A stretch of 64,000 bases of DNA, from the NCBI GenBank assembly GCA_033725935.1, contig MU867072.1, positions 248,001 to 312,000 of the forward strand. Reading direction: 5' to 3'. The translations under genes and the position numbers were made by a program. The notes under the pieces were generated by a model that ran no database searches, was not told where the DNA came from, and saw nothing but the letters and a program-made list of their open reading frames with translations. The stretch comes from Cladorrhinum sp. PSN259 (Eukaryota; Ascomycota; Sordariomycetes; Sordariales; Podosporaceae). Positions within the stretch are counted from its first letter, which is position 1, and every line of letters begins with the position of its first letter. This document shows positions 33,759 to 45,050 of the stretch, in pieces.

Positions 33759-36333
33759 TCAATTGATTAAAATAACTGGGTGAAGCTGCTCTATTTCTAA
33801 ACAGGCGAATCGTCCTCTAGTAGTAGAGAAATGATTTGTTGTTGATTTCTGCCCCTTTCCCCCAATTACTTTCCCTATTCCTCCGACTATATTCTTTTTT
33901 CCCTGTTTACGTGTTTTAACTTTTTCCCATCCGTCATTATCATTATTATTATTATTATTATCTATATCTTGTTCCTTTTTTGTCTGTAAAATGGGGGGTT
34001 GTCGTTCTTCCGTCGGATTAATACTTTGCAGTAATCCTTTTGCCGACTTATTTTCTACCCACGCTTTTTGGTGCTTTGATTTATTTCGTCGGGGTCGCCG
34101 TCTTGTTTTGCCATTTTTTACTTTTTGCTCAGTACGATGGTCGTCGGCCTCCTGGTAGATTCCATTTCCCCCATATTCATGTCCGTGCTTCTCTTTATAT
34201 ATCAGGTTTTGTACGCGCTGTAGCTCCCACTCCCATAATCCAGCCTCCTCCCTGCTTAACTCGCAGTCGATTGGATGGTCATTGAATTCACACGTATCGT
34301 TGTCGCAACCGGCATTGCTGTGGCGCTGTTTCAGCCTGAATTCCTTTTTATACAGCGAAAAACCATCGGCAGTGATGATCCATAATATCAGATCGTACAC
34401 AGCTAGGCTGCTGTTGCCAGACATTTGATCGATTTCGGATGCCAGACAGAGAGCCCGATAGAAGATCTTGCCCAAATCTGAGAGGCCATTGGGAAAGCCC
34501 TGCCAATCGAGAGGTCCTTTGAAGAGCTCGGCGGGTTTGTTGTTCACATGCTGCAGCAGGCATACATATAACTGCTTGTAGGCTTCTCCCCTCGAGCGCC
34601 AGCTCTCTTTATAGCCGTTCTTGCAGCGTTCCAGTACCCACCAGTTGACCACCTCCAGAATGGACTCGCCGACGTCATTGGTGAACCTCGCTCCGTGCTG
34701 AAGGAGCACTTGCATTTTATGCTTGATGGCCCATGTCTCTCCAACAATAGGTCGCCTCCAAGTAGCATAGCCCCAGAGCCTCCATAATGCCAGGCTATGT
34801 CTGATGCACGAATTAAAATCGGTAAAAAGATCACTGTCGATATCGGCGCCACATTGAAGCAAAATCTTCAAGATCTTTGGGGTGAGAATGTTCGACCCCA
34901 TGTTCGACCCCTCAATAGCGGTCACATAAGCGTCAGTGATGTAGTCGCTTGAACAGTCGTCGCGGCCGGACTGAATGAGCATTTCAATGGCCTTTTCATA
35001 ATATCGCTCTGGCGCGATCCTATCGGGGTATTGAGCTCCTTGACCTGTGGTTGGGTGGCTCCAGTCGCGCCATTTGAATTCGCTCATAGTTCTTTTCAAA
35101 TCGAAAGTGGATTTGTCAAACATACTATCGAGCGGATGCTGTACGACCTTTGTGAGAATTCGCCCGCCGATTGGTAATGAAGCTGCATCCCACTTAGAGG
35201 CTTCTTCCCAGTCCCAGAGGCGCCAGAATGGAATGTCGCCGTGGAGGTTGAACCCGTTCTTGAACAGATACACGGCGTTGCCAAACCTTCCATGATACAA
35301 TGCCAAAATCGCAGGCGAGACGGCGCCGGGCTCGCTACTAGCACCGCGTTCGACCAGAAACCGGACGGCCGAACCGACATACGCAGAGATGCGCTTATCG
35401 TTGGGTAGCAAAGGGATAGCGCTGGCGTAGTGGAGTGGAGTAAGGCCCCGTCTGTCCAAATCATTGACGCTCTGCAATTTGTTGTCCAAGATGTATTTGA
35501 TTAGACCGACATGGTTCGCCAAGGCGGCAAGATGGAGGGCTGTAGTCAGAGGCTGGCAGCGCAACTCAACTCTCGACGCTGGAACCTCTGTTCTTGTTGA
35601 TACATCGTGATGTTCATCACGGTGTTCAAGTTGCTTCTCATGCTCTTTCGAGAGAGCCAGAGCGTCCAGCGAAGCCCCGTCCCGCATCAGGAACATTGCC
35701 GCGGCTCAATTGCCCACCTTGATTGCAATATACAGGGCGGTGTAGCGGCTTGGCCGAGGCCACCAGGGTTGTTTGACGTGCTCCGCTCCGAGCCATTCGA
35801 GATTGTCCTGGCCCATCTCGTTCACATCTAAGCCGTTATCCAGGAGCCAAGAGAGTACTGGTATGTGACCATATCGTGCGGCCAAGTGCAGAAGAGGCAG
35901 TGGGACGCGCCTCCACCTATAGGGGTAGGGTGATGGCGCCATCCAGACTCCCCATTCGAATTTAGCATGGGCGCAGTCTTTGTCGGAGCTGGGGCAGGAA
36001 ATATTGAATTTGTGATCATCATTTATGCAGTAAGCTTTGACGACCTGTAGAAGACCGACATGGCCAGATTTGCACGCCTTAGACGCCCAGTTAGTAAGAC
36101 ACTTCAGCGATAAAGCATGGCCGAGATACCGTAGCCCGACTTACCAAAGCCAGAGTGCAACAAGGGGGTCTTCCTCGACGAAAGAAAAGCCTGGTGAGCA
36201 AGAAGTAAAAACTCCTGCAGGTTGCAGAAAGGTTGTGTAGCGTGCTATTATCGCATTGGTTGCCGATGAGTAAGAGAACCTCGGAGGGAATGGACGCCAT
36301 CCCTGAGGCTGTGGTTGTTTGACGTGATGCCAT
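33759..36333 (-). pseudogene. F-box/ankyrin-repeat protein gene interrupted by an in-frame TGA
   Basis: Exon 1 (36333-36145) encodes an F-box-like start, SIPSEVLLLIGNQCDNSTLHNLSATCRSF. A 67-nt intron (CTTACTAAC branch) joins it in phase to exon 2 (36077-33759). Exon 2 encodes ankyrin-type helices such as PLLHLAARYGHIPVLSWLLDNGLDVN, TALHLAALANHVGLIKYILDN and GLTPLHYASAIP. At 35706-35708 a TGA interrupts an otherwise continuous frame between TALYIAIKVGN and AAAMFLMRDGASLDAL, in the middle of one ankyrin repeat. The C-terminus is basic, with an Asn run. With the stop counted, the locus spans 836 codons. F-box/ankyrin proteins are presumed SCF adaptors. Either an allele-specific nonsense mutation, a sequencing error, or early pseudogenisation; no other damage is seen. 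Confidence 0.7.
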
Positions 36334-37774
36334 GGTATGGAATCTCAGGTTGATGAACTGCTCAGCGGATCTTTTATGGCTGTTATGAATGTATTTATAG
36401 ACAGAATCTCAGTGTATTCTGGAGTGTCGTGTGGTACAAGTTGAGAAAGTCCAACTGAACCTTTGGGACGGCGGTGGCAAAGGATGCTAACCGGTGAAGA
36501 TGCTGTGTAAAGTACTCTGGACACTTCCAAGGATGAATGTGTTCAAATTTCACAGTCATACTTTATATTACTGTGGTCGGTGGGAAAGTAGGAAAGACCG
36601 TCTGAATTCTAAACTATGAATTGTGGCATCCAGCGAGTGCTGTGCTAAACTTTATGGCCTCATGACCCAGCCCTGACATGTGAAATAGAGGATCGAGTCA
36701 AATCAAGTTCTCATGGCCTTGTGTTCCAGTAAGGACGACGCCACATCTCACCGGAACCGGACCGTATGTGGATAAGGTGAGGGTGGTCAGGAGGAGGAAG
36801 TTGGGATGGGCGACGAGACGATCCCAACTGCTGAGAAAGTGGAACTCTCTGATACCCGGTATCTAATCTGGTTTCCATATCTGTCTCAATCACCTAAAAC
36901 AAGGAAGTGCGTAGGGCGGCAACAGCTGATAATGAAAGATAACTCGGCGTTCTCGGTGAGAATGGCTTTCCAAATGACTTCCCAAAAGGGAATTATAGTT
37001 TACCTTCCACAAAGTCTATCTGCAAGAAGACTCCGCAAGCATTTCTGAAACCTTTCACGAAATACCCGTTTGTTGGATGATCCAGAACGTATGCATTAGA
37101 ATTCATGACCAAGGTCCAGGAGTATCTTCACCTCCGTAGACGAAAAGAAACACAATATATCAGCTTGCTGAAAAAAACGAGGAATGTTTTGAGAAAAAAA
37201 AAATATTAGATCGTTGCTCCAACAGACAATAAGCATCAACTAAATGTAGCTTTGTATTGATTATACCTTACAAGGTTTAACTCATGAGCACGTCGCACTC
37301 TTAACGAAACCCGTTCGAACAACAAGCGCCACCAGATAACAATTAACTCCAACCCTTCTTGCCGCTACAAATATACCAGCTGATCCTTCTCACAAGCTTA
37401 GAAGCCCAGTCATGAAAACATTAGGGAATATCCCCGTATAAAACAATGAAAGACAGACAAAGGACAAAAAAAATAGATATGCCTCGTGCGTGGTATTGAT
37501 ATGATAAACCCAAGAAAAAAGAAAACAACAGAGAGAGTGGTATTTTATACAATCCTTCCCAAAAACCTGCCCCAAGAGAACTTTGAACCCGCAAACCAAA
37601 AACCCATAGGTACCCGTGCTTTCATGCTTTATGCTTAATGCTTGATTCCCAAAACCAAAACAACACCAAAACCCAACCGATGAATGCAAAAGTACAACTG
37701 ATAATCCCTCCTCCTGAACGCCCATCCCCATTCTCCCTTCCTTAGAGCACCGCTGCCACCGACCCACTCGGGTT
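36334..37774. other. Intergenic
   Basis: 1.4 kb between two minus-strand genes. The part near 37400-37770 is probably the 3' untranslated region of the gene that ends at 37775. ORFs here are short and not protein-like. No RNA gene recognised. Confidence 0.5.
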
Positions 37775-39835
37775 CTAATGAGCGCCCAACCCCCTAATCC
37801 ACCTCGCCATTCTACTCCTCATTCCCTTCTTATCACCGCCGATATCCTTCTCCTTTACAACGTCTTCCATGACAGCAACCGACTCCCGGTTCTTTCTTCT
37901 CTTGCTCCCCAAAATCGAGCCCCTCTTGCTGACCAATAACCCAATCGAGCTTCTCTTCCATTTACTGTCATCAGCGCCGGACGAGGACTGCTCATGAAAC
38001 GAATTCCTCCTGCTTCCCCCGACAAGTCTCAAACTGGGGCACCTCGAGTCTGGTAACATCATTATCGTTATATTGGCGGTCCCAGCAGGAGGGCCGGCAG
38101 TGGACTGAGAACTCCTGCCCAATTCTTCTGACAATTTTGACTCCATCAACGTTGGCTGTACAATCAAAGTCGATTCAGTGGGGATAGTGCCAGCAGTTTC
38201 GGAAGCAGAGCCCCAAGCCTGTAACCTGCGCTGCATGTACGCCGCGCCGGTGCTGGTTGCTCTCCGCGGAGCGATACTCGACGCTGGCGTAGAAGCGCGG
38301 GAAGAGAGTTCGACAACTGGACTAGTTAGAGCAGAGAACTTTTCCTTATCAAGTGATAAACACCGGGCGGGCAAGGAACTGCGTTTCGGAATACTGAGGT
38401 TACGTTGGCCAGGTGATTCGCACGTAGTGGTGACGGTGGTCGCTTCAGAGTGACTGCTGCGACTTGCCCACGTGTTTCGACGACTGCGACCGGTGCGGGG
38501 GGCGTTGGATTTGGAAGGAGATGTAAGGGGTTCACTGTGAGCGAGGTGGTGGGTTGGTGTGTGATTTGGTGACCAACCGGAACGGAGGGCTACCCACAGG
38601 GCGGTGACGGCGATGAGCAGCTTGGTCTTTTCCTCAACCTCGTGGACTGGCCGATTCAAAGAGTCCAGCCCGGAGTCGCTTTCACCGTCGGTGGAGAAAC
38701 CAATTGACGATAGCTGCGAGGGTGAGGTGGGAACGTTGTTGACCCCCCTGGAGGGGGATGCATTCGCCGAGGGGGACCGGCCTACTTGTGTTGTGGGCGG
38801 ATACCGGCTGTATGAAGACGTTACCGAGGTGTAGGTGTCCTGGACGTTAAGAGATGTTGGTGTGAGAGTTGCCAGAACCGGGTGTCTTCGGGTCAGGGGG
38901 TTGATGATGCTAAACGTGAAGCGGGTTTTTGGGGAGACCGATGACGGAGTATTCGGCTCTGACGAATTCGAAGTTGGAGAAGTTGCCATCTTGTGTCTCC
39001 GCGCCCATCGTACAGTTGTCATGTGTCCTTGATTGTCGGTGTGAACAAAATCGAAAGAACCATTGGGCAGAGGTGTAGCAAGCCACACGGAGCCATCGTC
39101 CAACACAATCTCGGCTTCGTCTGAATGTCGTAATGGGCTGTAGACGGCAAGGAGTCTCCTTTTCTCCAGCGCATCCTCGCTTTCCCATTCGACATTATCG
39201 TTTTCAAAGTGATCATCATCCCTTCTGACTAAAACAATATCGTCATAAGCAAGGTGGTGTTTGACGCCGAAGATTCCGGGAAAGCGCTTGGCCAAGCGGG
39301 GTGCTATCACTGGACCAGCAATTCTCGATGATGGGAAAACTTCCAACACTGGCCTCGGTCGGCCGTCCTCTGACACTTTTTGAAGCTGCAACAACAATCT
39401 CGGCAAGACTTTTCGCACATATTTTGTCCGGTCGAGCAACTTGGGCGTGGGGTATCCAAGACCGAAAGTGGTGCTTTTACGCTGAACTCTTTGCCGGCGA
39501 CGTCGCGGGGGGTACTGGAGCATTCCTACGCCGTCATTGTTTGAGGGCGCTGCCTCACTCAGGTCCGAATCGGAGTGTGGATCTTCTGGCTCCATGGGCG
39601 TTTGTGGAGGTGTGTCCTGTGGCTCTCGAAATCGGACAATGGGCGAGGGCGCACGGCGTGGGATATGATCCGAAGCTGGACGTTGCCGAAGAACTGGTTT
39701 GGCTCCATCGGTGCTCGCCCGTTGCTTTTGTGGCGCAATCAAAGCAGACCTTAGGAGGGGATTTCGTAGGTTATGGGTGGGTTGAGGTTTTGAGAACTCG
39801 TGCCCGTGAATGCTTGCTCCAGCGTGTAGAAACAT
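37775..39835 (-). CDS. Conserved-looking hypothetical protein, Ser/Arg-rich
   Basis: A 686-residue single-exon frame that I do not assign to a named family. Residues 1-120 are basic/Pro-rich (PRRAPSPIVRFREPQDTPPQTP). Residues about 120-300 look folded: GLGYPTPKLLDRTKYVRKVLPRLLLQLQ, then LEVFPSSRIAGPVIAPRLAKRFPGIFG and LAYDDIVLVRRDD, followed by a DDGSVWLATPLPNGSFDFV segment. A possible amphipathic or membrane helix is TKLLIAVTALWVALRSGW (about 420). The rest is Ser-rich with many basic-Ser motifs and ends in a cationic helix (MRSRMARWIRGLGAH), which could bind membranes. No signal peptide. Role unknown. Confidence 0.75.
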   Translation of the reverse strand: MFLHAGASIHGHEFSKPQPTHNLRNPLLRSALIAPQKQRASTDGAKPVLRQRPASDHIPRRAPSPIVRFREPQDTPPQTPMEPEDPHSDSDLSEAAPSNNDGVGMLQYPPRRRRQRVQRKSTTFGLGYPTPKLLDRTKYVRKVLPRLLLQLQKVSEDGRPRPVLEVFPSSRIAGPVIAPRLAKRFPGIFGVKHHLAYDDIVLVRRDDDHFENDNVEWESEDALEKRRLLAVYSPLRHSDEAEIVLDDGSVWLATPLPNGSFDFVHTDNQGHMTTVRWARRHKMATSPTSNSSEPNTPSSVSPKTRFTFSIINPLTRRHPVLATLTPTSLNVQDTYTSVTSSYSRYPPTTQVGRSPSANASPSRGVNNVPTSPSQLSSIGFSTDGESDSGLDSLNRPVHEVEEKTKLLIAVTALWVALRSGWSPNHTPTHHLAHSEPLTSPSKSNAPRTGRSRRNTWASRSSHSEATTVTTTCESPGQRNLSIPKRSSLPARCLSLDKEKFSALTSPVVELSSRASTPASSIAPRRATSTGAAYMQRRLQAWGSASETAGTIPTESTLIVQPTLMESKLSEELGRSSQSTAGPPAGTANITIMMLPDSRCPSLRLVGGSRRNSFHEQSSSGADDSKWKRSSIGLLVSKRGSILGSKRRKNRESVAVMEDVVKEKDIGGDKKGMRSRMARWIRGLGAH

Positions 39836-42549
39836 GGCTTCTAACAGTTGAATAGGTGGCTCTGCGGTTTTGCAGATCCTGGAAGAAAAGAGCAGGACCA
39901 GCCCGCATAAAGCGAAAGTTCGTTTCGGTTAGACGTTGGACGTTGGACGTTCGGGAAGCTATTCCCTGTCTACCTGTTGCTTTTCCAACGACCCTGAGTC
40001 CACCAGCAGGGTCAATCGACAGCGATTATGAGCTACCCCAACGTTTGGGCCATTTAAGTCTCTTGAGCAAGAAATTCGAATCGCGAAAGTATCGTGCAAG
40101 ATCGGATAACACCCTAGTTCGGGTTCGGCCAAAGTCTAACGCCCGTCGGATGTTGGGTTGTTGTTGACAACTGGAGCGCCAAGAAATATGTAGGTCGGTC
40201 AAGCTATAAGATGATTGCTGGCGATGTAAAAGAATGACGACAACAATGCAATGTATATTGTTTTTTCCCCGAGAGAATCAATCGTCCCACTCTCAAAAGC
40301 GGTCAGGCAGGGCAGCGAGGGGTAGGGGGAGCAGATGTGAGAAAGTGCCCCGGGAGGAAAGGGAGGTTTTGTGAATTAAGAAAAAGCTCGAGTGCCCGGC
40401 TGTCATCCGCAGGGGTGTCAGTAGTTCTGCGGGCCCCTGTGGAGACGGGACCTCGTGGCACCGCGGAAAGCTGGTCTCCACCGGATTTCCCTCGCTCTCC
40501 CACTGCAGCAAAATGCTGTTGGAACCCCGACCTGGAGGGCTGCCTACAGTCTCACTGCGTGCTGTTGGAGCCCGCCAGTGCCGCGTGGCCGGGACTATGC
40601 TCTCCTCGCCAAAAACAGAAAATAGTATCTCGCACTTCTTGGTCGCTGGGTCGAGGCGGTCAATGCAGACCAAGACCGGTGCAAAATGGAAGCGGCCCGA
40701 TCGAGTGGGTTTGCTGCAAAACAAGATCGAGTGATGTCAAATTTGAGCGATATTTGTTGACCTTTTTTTCAGACCAGCACTATCATCGGCGGGGTCGCCT
40801 CGGCTGTGAAAAGAAAACAGCTGAAGTGACGGCAAGAAAGTTTGGAAGCCCTTGAGTTTTGTTTTAGACCGGGGACACCTAGGTGAGCGAACAGGGGCGA
40901 GAGAGGTTGCATTGCAGGAGAGGTCCGCCAGGTCTCCAAGATATAGTCCAGGTATTCGCTGTATCAATCATGATGCAGGAGATAACTGGAAATAATCAGC
41001 ACACTCACACACCGTCGCTGACACAAAGAGACGGATATAAGAATTATTAATCTCCAGCCGATCTAGTCAATTCACAGACAAACACGGGCGCAAGTGGTCA
41101 TTCTGCTCTAGGTAGGATCACTGCCTGATTGACAGTTTGACAGCTCCAACTGACAAGCCCTAACTCTGACGGGGGGCCAAGAGTTGGGACTCTCAGAACA
41201 TCACGGACGCGGGAGTGATAAAGTGCCCGATGTCCGTCCGGTCCGACAGACTACCCGCACCCTTGCACGAGTTCACCCGCTGGGAGACTCCTCATTGGTG
41301 ATGTAATCGGATTTTAGAATTCAAGAATTCCGCATCTCATCCCATCACCTGACGGGAAAGAGATCTCTTGACTGTTTGCCAGTTCTAAACGATGAAGAAG
41401 ATCACTCGGAAATTGTGCAGAAAGATTTATCAGCTGAGAGGCGCGAATTTAATGAGTCTTATTTTGTTGCTTCGCGATTCCAGCAAAGTCCGACGATATC
41501 TCGATCCTCGCGGCACGGTTGATGAGTGAACCAAACATGCAAGTCTATATAGCATAATCCTCAAGATGACAAGACTTTCGAGCTGTTTTCCGATGATGAT
41601 CTCGGGAATCAACCGGCAGGGTTGAGAGTTGGGGCTGGATGTGACACTCCTGCAGGCTGGGCTTGTCACGGAAACTTCCAAATTGCAACCTTCATCAGAC
41701 GCCCGAAAGAGCCTCTTTGCCCTGACCAACAACTTCCCAAACCGGCACAGCAAGAAACAGAAGAGGCCCGTTTTAAAAGAAGAAGAAATTGGTTCTTTTG
41801 TTCTTCTTCTTTTTTCTTTTGTTTTTTTTTAGAAACCATGTGTTGATTTTAATTCTTCCTTCTTATTCCCGACTTCACCTTTCACTTGACCCTTCCTTTG
41901 TGAATATGCCTGTTTAATTCCCGGGATATCTCCTATTTGCTTTGAGCTTTGTTAACGCGCGGTAACCAGTTGTGCCAGTTTGCCGAGAACCCTTTGGTTG
42001 TTCTTTTCGGGGATCCTATTTAGGTTAGCGACTGCCGTTCGGAGTACGCCGTGTCCATGTCAGAGCATCCTCAAACGGGATTCCTCTCACCTGAGAGGTG
42101 ATCCGGCATCTTCCGAGACAGCCTTATTCCTCATTCCCCAGGCGCTTGCTTACCAACGGTTTATCTTCCGGTGCTTCCGGCGTGGGGGGAAGACTTAGGC
42201 CATGGCGTCAGAGTCTGCCTGCTGCGTATTGTTAAGCATTTGCGTTCTCAACCCCCATGATATCACCTTGGAATAGAGTCATAGTCGATCACCTGTTTGC
42301 TATCTGATTCAGGAATACCGGCTTCCTTCGGTATCGGGCTTTGTCTAACAAGTCACATTGTCAAGTTTATGGTTATTTACGCCTCCAGTCAGGGTGTCTT
42401 GACCGTTCCATTCTTACCTCCAGCCTGAGGGCCCCTAATTATGTATTAGCACTACTAAATTTCTATGTACATACGTGATTCATTATATCCACATATTACT
42501 TTGTTCCTGTTTTGTGATTACCGGGCTGCCTTTGTCCCCCCATCCTCCT
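39836..42549. other. Long intergenic stretch, no gene recognised
   Basis: 2.7 kb without a convincing ORF. The part to about 40200 is the promoter of the preceding minus-strand gene. A GC-richer patch lies around 40390-40600. T-rich stretches occur at 41780-41835. No tRNA, transposon feature or repeat is recognised. A non-coding RNA or small multi-exon gene cannot be excluded. Confidence 0.45.
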
Positions 42550-43686
42550 TCAAGGCGACTGATACCTTAACCCACCTCTAACCAGCCAAATCCCAGCAAT
42601 CACAGGCGTCACAATCGCACCCATCGCCCCGCCCAAAACCATTTTGAACAACTCGGGCGTCCAGCGCTCTTCATACACCCAGTCGCTCCCTTCCTTCTTG
42701 CCCACTGCAATCAAAATCCCAACCGTAGGAGGCCAAAAAATCACCATGCAGCCCACAGTCAACGCTCCAACTCTAGACAACTGCCCAATACCCCAGTTTA
42801 CCCATTCATCACCCAATCCCTCCTCACTCAGGAACAAAAACCACCTCACCAACCTTTTTATCACAGCGTCATTGTCAGGTTCATCTATCCACCCGACGGG
42901 GGCGACTCCTCCCGTCGCCAGATCCCTTCTCACCAAAACGTACTCGATGAACCACGTCGTCACGCATGTAAGTGCTATCGTCACCGCTGCGTCGCCCGCA
43001 AGTGTGGATGGGAACGCCCAGAGCGTCACGCGGGCGTAGTTACGGTACAGGCCGTACGCTATAGCAAAGTTTATCACTCCCGATATTATGAGCGGTAGGA
43101 AGCTCGATATCAAAACCAGGTAAAGAATCTGATGGCTCGTGCAATAATCTGAAGGCGGCAGTGGTTTTCCAGGGATGATGGTCGGTTGCCGGATGGGCAA
43201 GATGTCGGGGTCTGCGTCCGGACTGGCTGTGGATCTGTACGGGGAGGTCGACTTGGAGGGACGTCGGGAATGGTGGCTGTGATACGACTTTCGGGATGTT
43301 CGTCTTGACGGCGGTGGGTGTAACGAGGTGGAAGGTGACACACGCCGTGATGATGGGGGTGGCCCGTTTGAGATGCGTCTGGAGGGGAGTGGGATTTGGT
43401 GTGGTGGTGAGTGTGGTGGCGGACTCGAAACGACTGAAGGGATTCGGTATGGTTTTGGCCCACTGTCCCGGAGAGCCGACGGTTGTTGTTGACGCGAGGA
43501 AGGTTTCCGGTACCCGAGTCCGGCTTCGATGTCGGAATCGGTGGTCGTCTGTTCATCTGCCTCCGGTTTCTTCTCCACCACCGTCTCGGAGACGGCGTCG
43601 GAATTCGAAGTGGTGTTGTGGCGGGAAAAGGGGTTCCACTTCATTGTTACCGTTGCCGTTGCCGTTCGGCTGTTGTGATTGTGCAT
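42550..43686 (-). CDS. Multi-pass membrane protein of unknown function
   Basis: A 378-residue frame; a second in-frame ATG 14 codons in (MKWNPFSRHN, 43644) is an equally plausible start. Residues 1-175 are disordered: Ser/Pro/Arg/His-rich with SRR-S motifs. The C-terminal 190 residues hold about four hydrophobic segments: ILYLVLISSFLPLIISGVINFAIAYGLY, VTIALTCVTTWFIEYVLV, VGALTVGCMVIFWPPTVGILIAVG and FKMVLGGAMGAIVTPVIAGIWLV. Between them is a conserved-looking WFLFLSEEGLGDEWVNW loop. The layout resembles a fungal domain-of-unknown-function family (I think DUF2456, not verified). No function is claimed. Confidence 0.75.
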   Translation of the reverse strand: MHNHNSRTATATVTMKWNPFSRHNTTSNSDAVSETVVEKKPEADEQTTTDSDIEAGLGYRKPSSRQQQPSALRDSGPKPYRIPSVVSSPPPHSPPHQIPLPSRRISNGPPPSSRRVSPSTSLHPPPSRRTSRKSYHSHHSRRPSKSTSPYRSTASPDADPDILPIRQPTIIPGKPLPPSDYCTSHQILYLVLISSFLPLIISGVINFAIAYGLYRNYARVTLWAFPSTLAGDAAVTIALTCVTTWFIEYVLVRRDLATGGVAPVGWIDEPDNDAVIKRLVRWFLFLSEEGLGDEWVNWGIGQLSRVGALTVGCMVIFWPPTVGILIAVGKKEGSDWVYEERWTPELFKMVLGGAMGAIVTPVIAGIWLVRGGLRYQSP

Positions 43687-45050
43687 GCAGGTGCGGGAAC
43701 TAGTAACGCAAGGTAAAACCTTTTTTTTTTCACTTCCTTTCCTTGATTTGACCGCAATTCACATGTGATGATGAAGTTATTTTTTCTCGCACGATGGATG
43801 ATATGGAAACTGAAAGGTGGTATGATGAAAAAGACGCGCTCTCCCAACAACGGGAAAAAACAACATTTTGCGCTTCAGGGGTTAAGCAGCTCGCTCGCTC
43901 GCCTCTCTCACCGCCCTTGACTTCTTCGAGATACCCTTGGAGTGATCCATCCAATGATTCTTCTTTGGTGTTCATGAACTACCGGGGTCGGTAGCGAAGA
44001 CCCAAGCACGCTACAATTTCCGTCATTTCAACACTCAAGTTGACAATGTCAGTTGTTCCTGATGTTCAAAATACCATCTCTCCATCATAGAGACAACGAT
44101 CGATGTCCAAGAGGAAGGAAGAGGTCTTACACCGCTTCTTATTCAACTGCTGAAACAGAGAAACCAAAGCATGTGAGAAAGCGGACTCCTCAATGTGATC
44201 TCTCATGTGGAGATTGTCGCAAATGAGGTGGTCCACAATTGTCCCGCAAGCTGCATCCCCGATAGTACCACCCCACCACGCTGTCGACAAAAAACCGGCA
44301 CCGCAAAGCTGCAGGTGGTTTAAGTCACTGAAAAGGTATACAATCACCAAAATTAGCACACAACTATCCCTCTAGATTCCTTTTTAACCAAAATATATAT
44401 ATATATCTGATAATTGTATTAACTGGGAATCAAAGAGGATTTTTGGCAGTTTCTTGCGTTGAAAAAGTTGGTGTTTAGTGGTTGGTGCCTCTGCTTTGCG
44501 GTTACCGATTTTTTTTTATCCACGACGTGCCCACCCGGACACACTCAACCTAGGCTGTTTGGATGGTGGTTCCACACGGAGGTCGGGAATCGGGGTTGAC
44601 TTTGAATCGTGACAAAAACCGATTGCCGTCATTGGTTGCCGGTGTTGTCGTTCCTCAGGGTTGAAGCCTATGTATAGAAGTCGTAGAAACTTGAGCAAAA
44701 CCCGCGAGTTTATGTGATTTGCCACTCATGACATGGATACGTTGGATTCTACTTGGACGTTCCGATTACTTTCGCCAGAGGATATGGAGTGCCTGTGTAT
44801 TTTCTTAGCCTTTGATACCGAGACCTGATGGATGTAGAGCCCATTGGTCAAAAGATTGGATAACCACTATTCGCATTGGATATCTATCCTAGCAGAGGTA
44901 CAAGAACGAATGACTGAACGGGCACAAAAGAGGCATGCAATGGTCAAAAGGTTGTTAAATAATACACGGAACTTGAGTTATACTCTACAGCACTTCTTTT
45001 GGTCTTTAGTATCTCCACAGATATCGGCATACCCGCTCTGTCGAATACAC
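43687..45050. other. Intergenic
   Basis: 1.36 kb with a short TA-dinucleotide run near 44392-44405. Small ORFs on both strands (for example 44066-44359 minus) have no protein-like character. Probably a promoter plus 3' flank. Confidence 0.5.

Noticed and set aside
33759..36333. Repeat-induced point mutation as cause of the TGA
   Set aside because: RIP gives many C-to-T changes at CpA sites and TAA/TAG stops; only one stop is present and base composition is normal.
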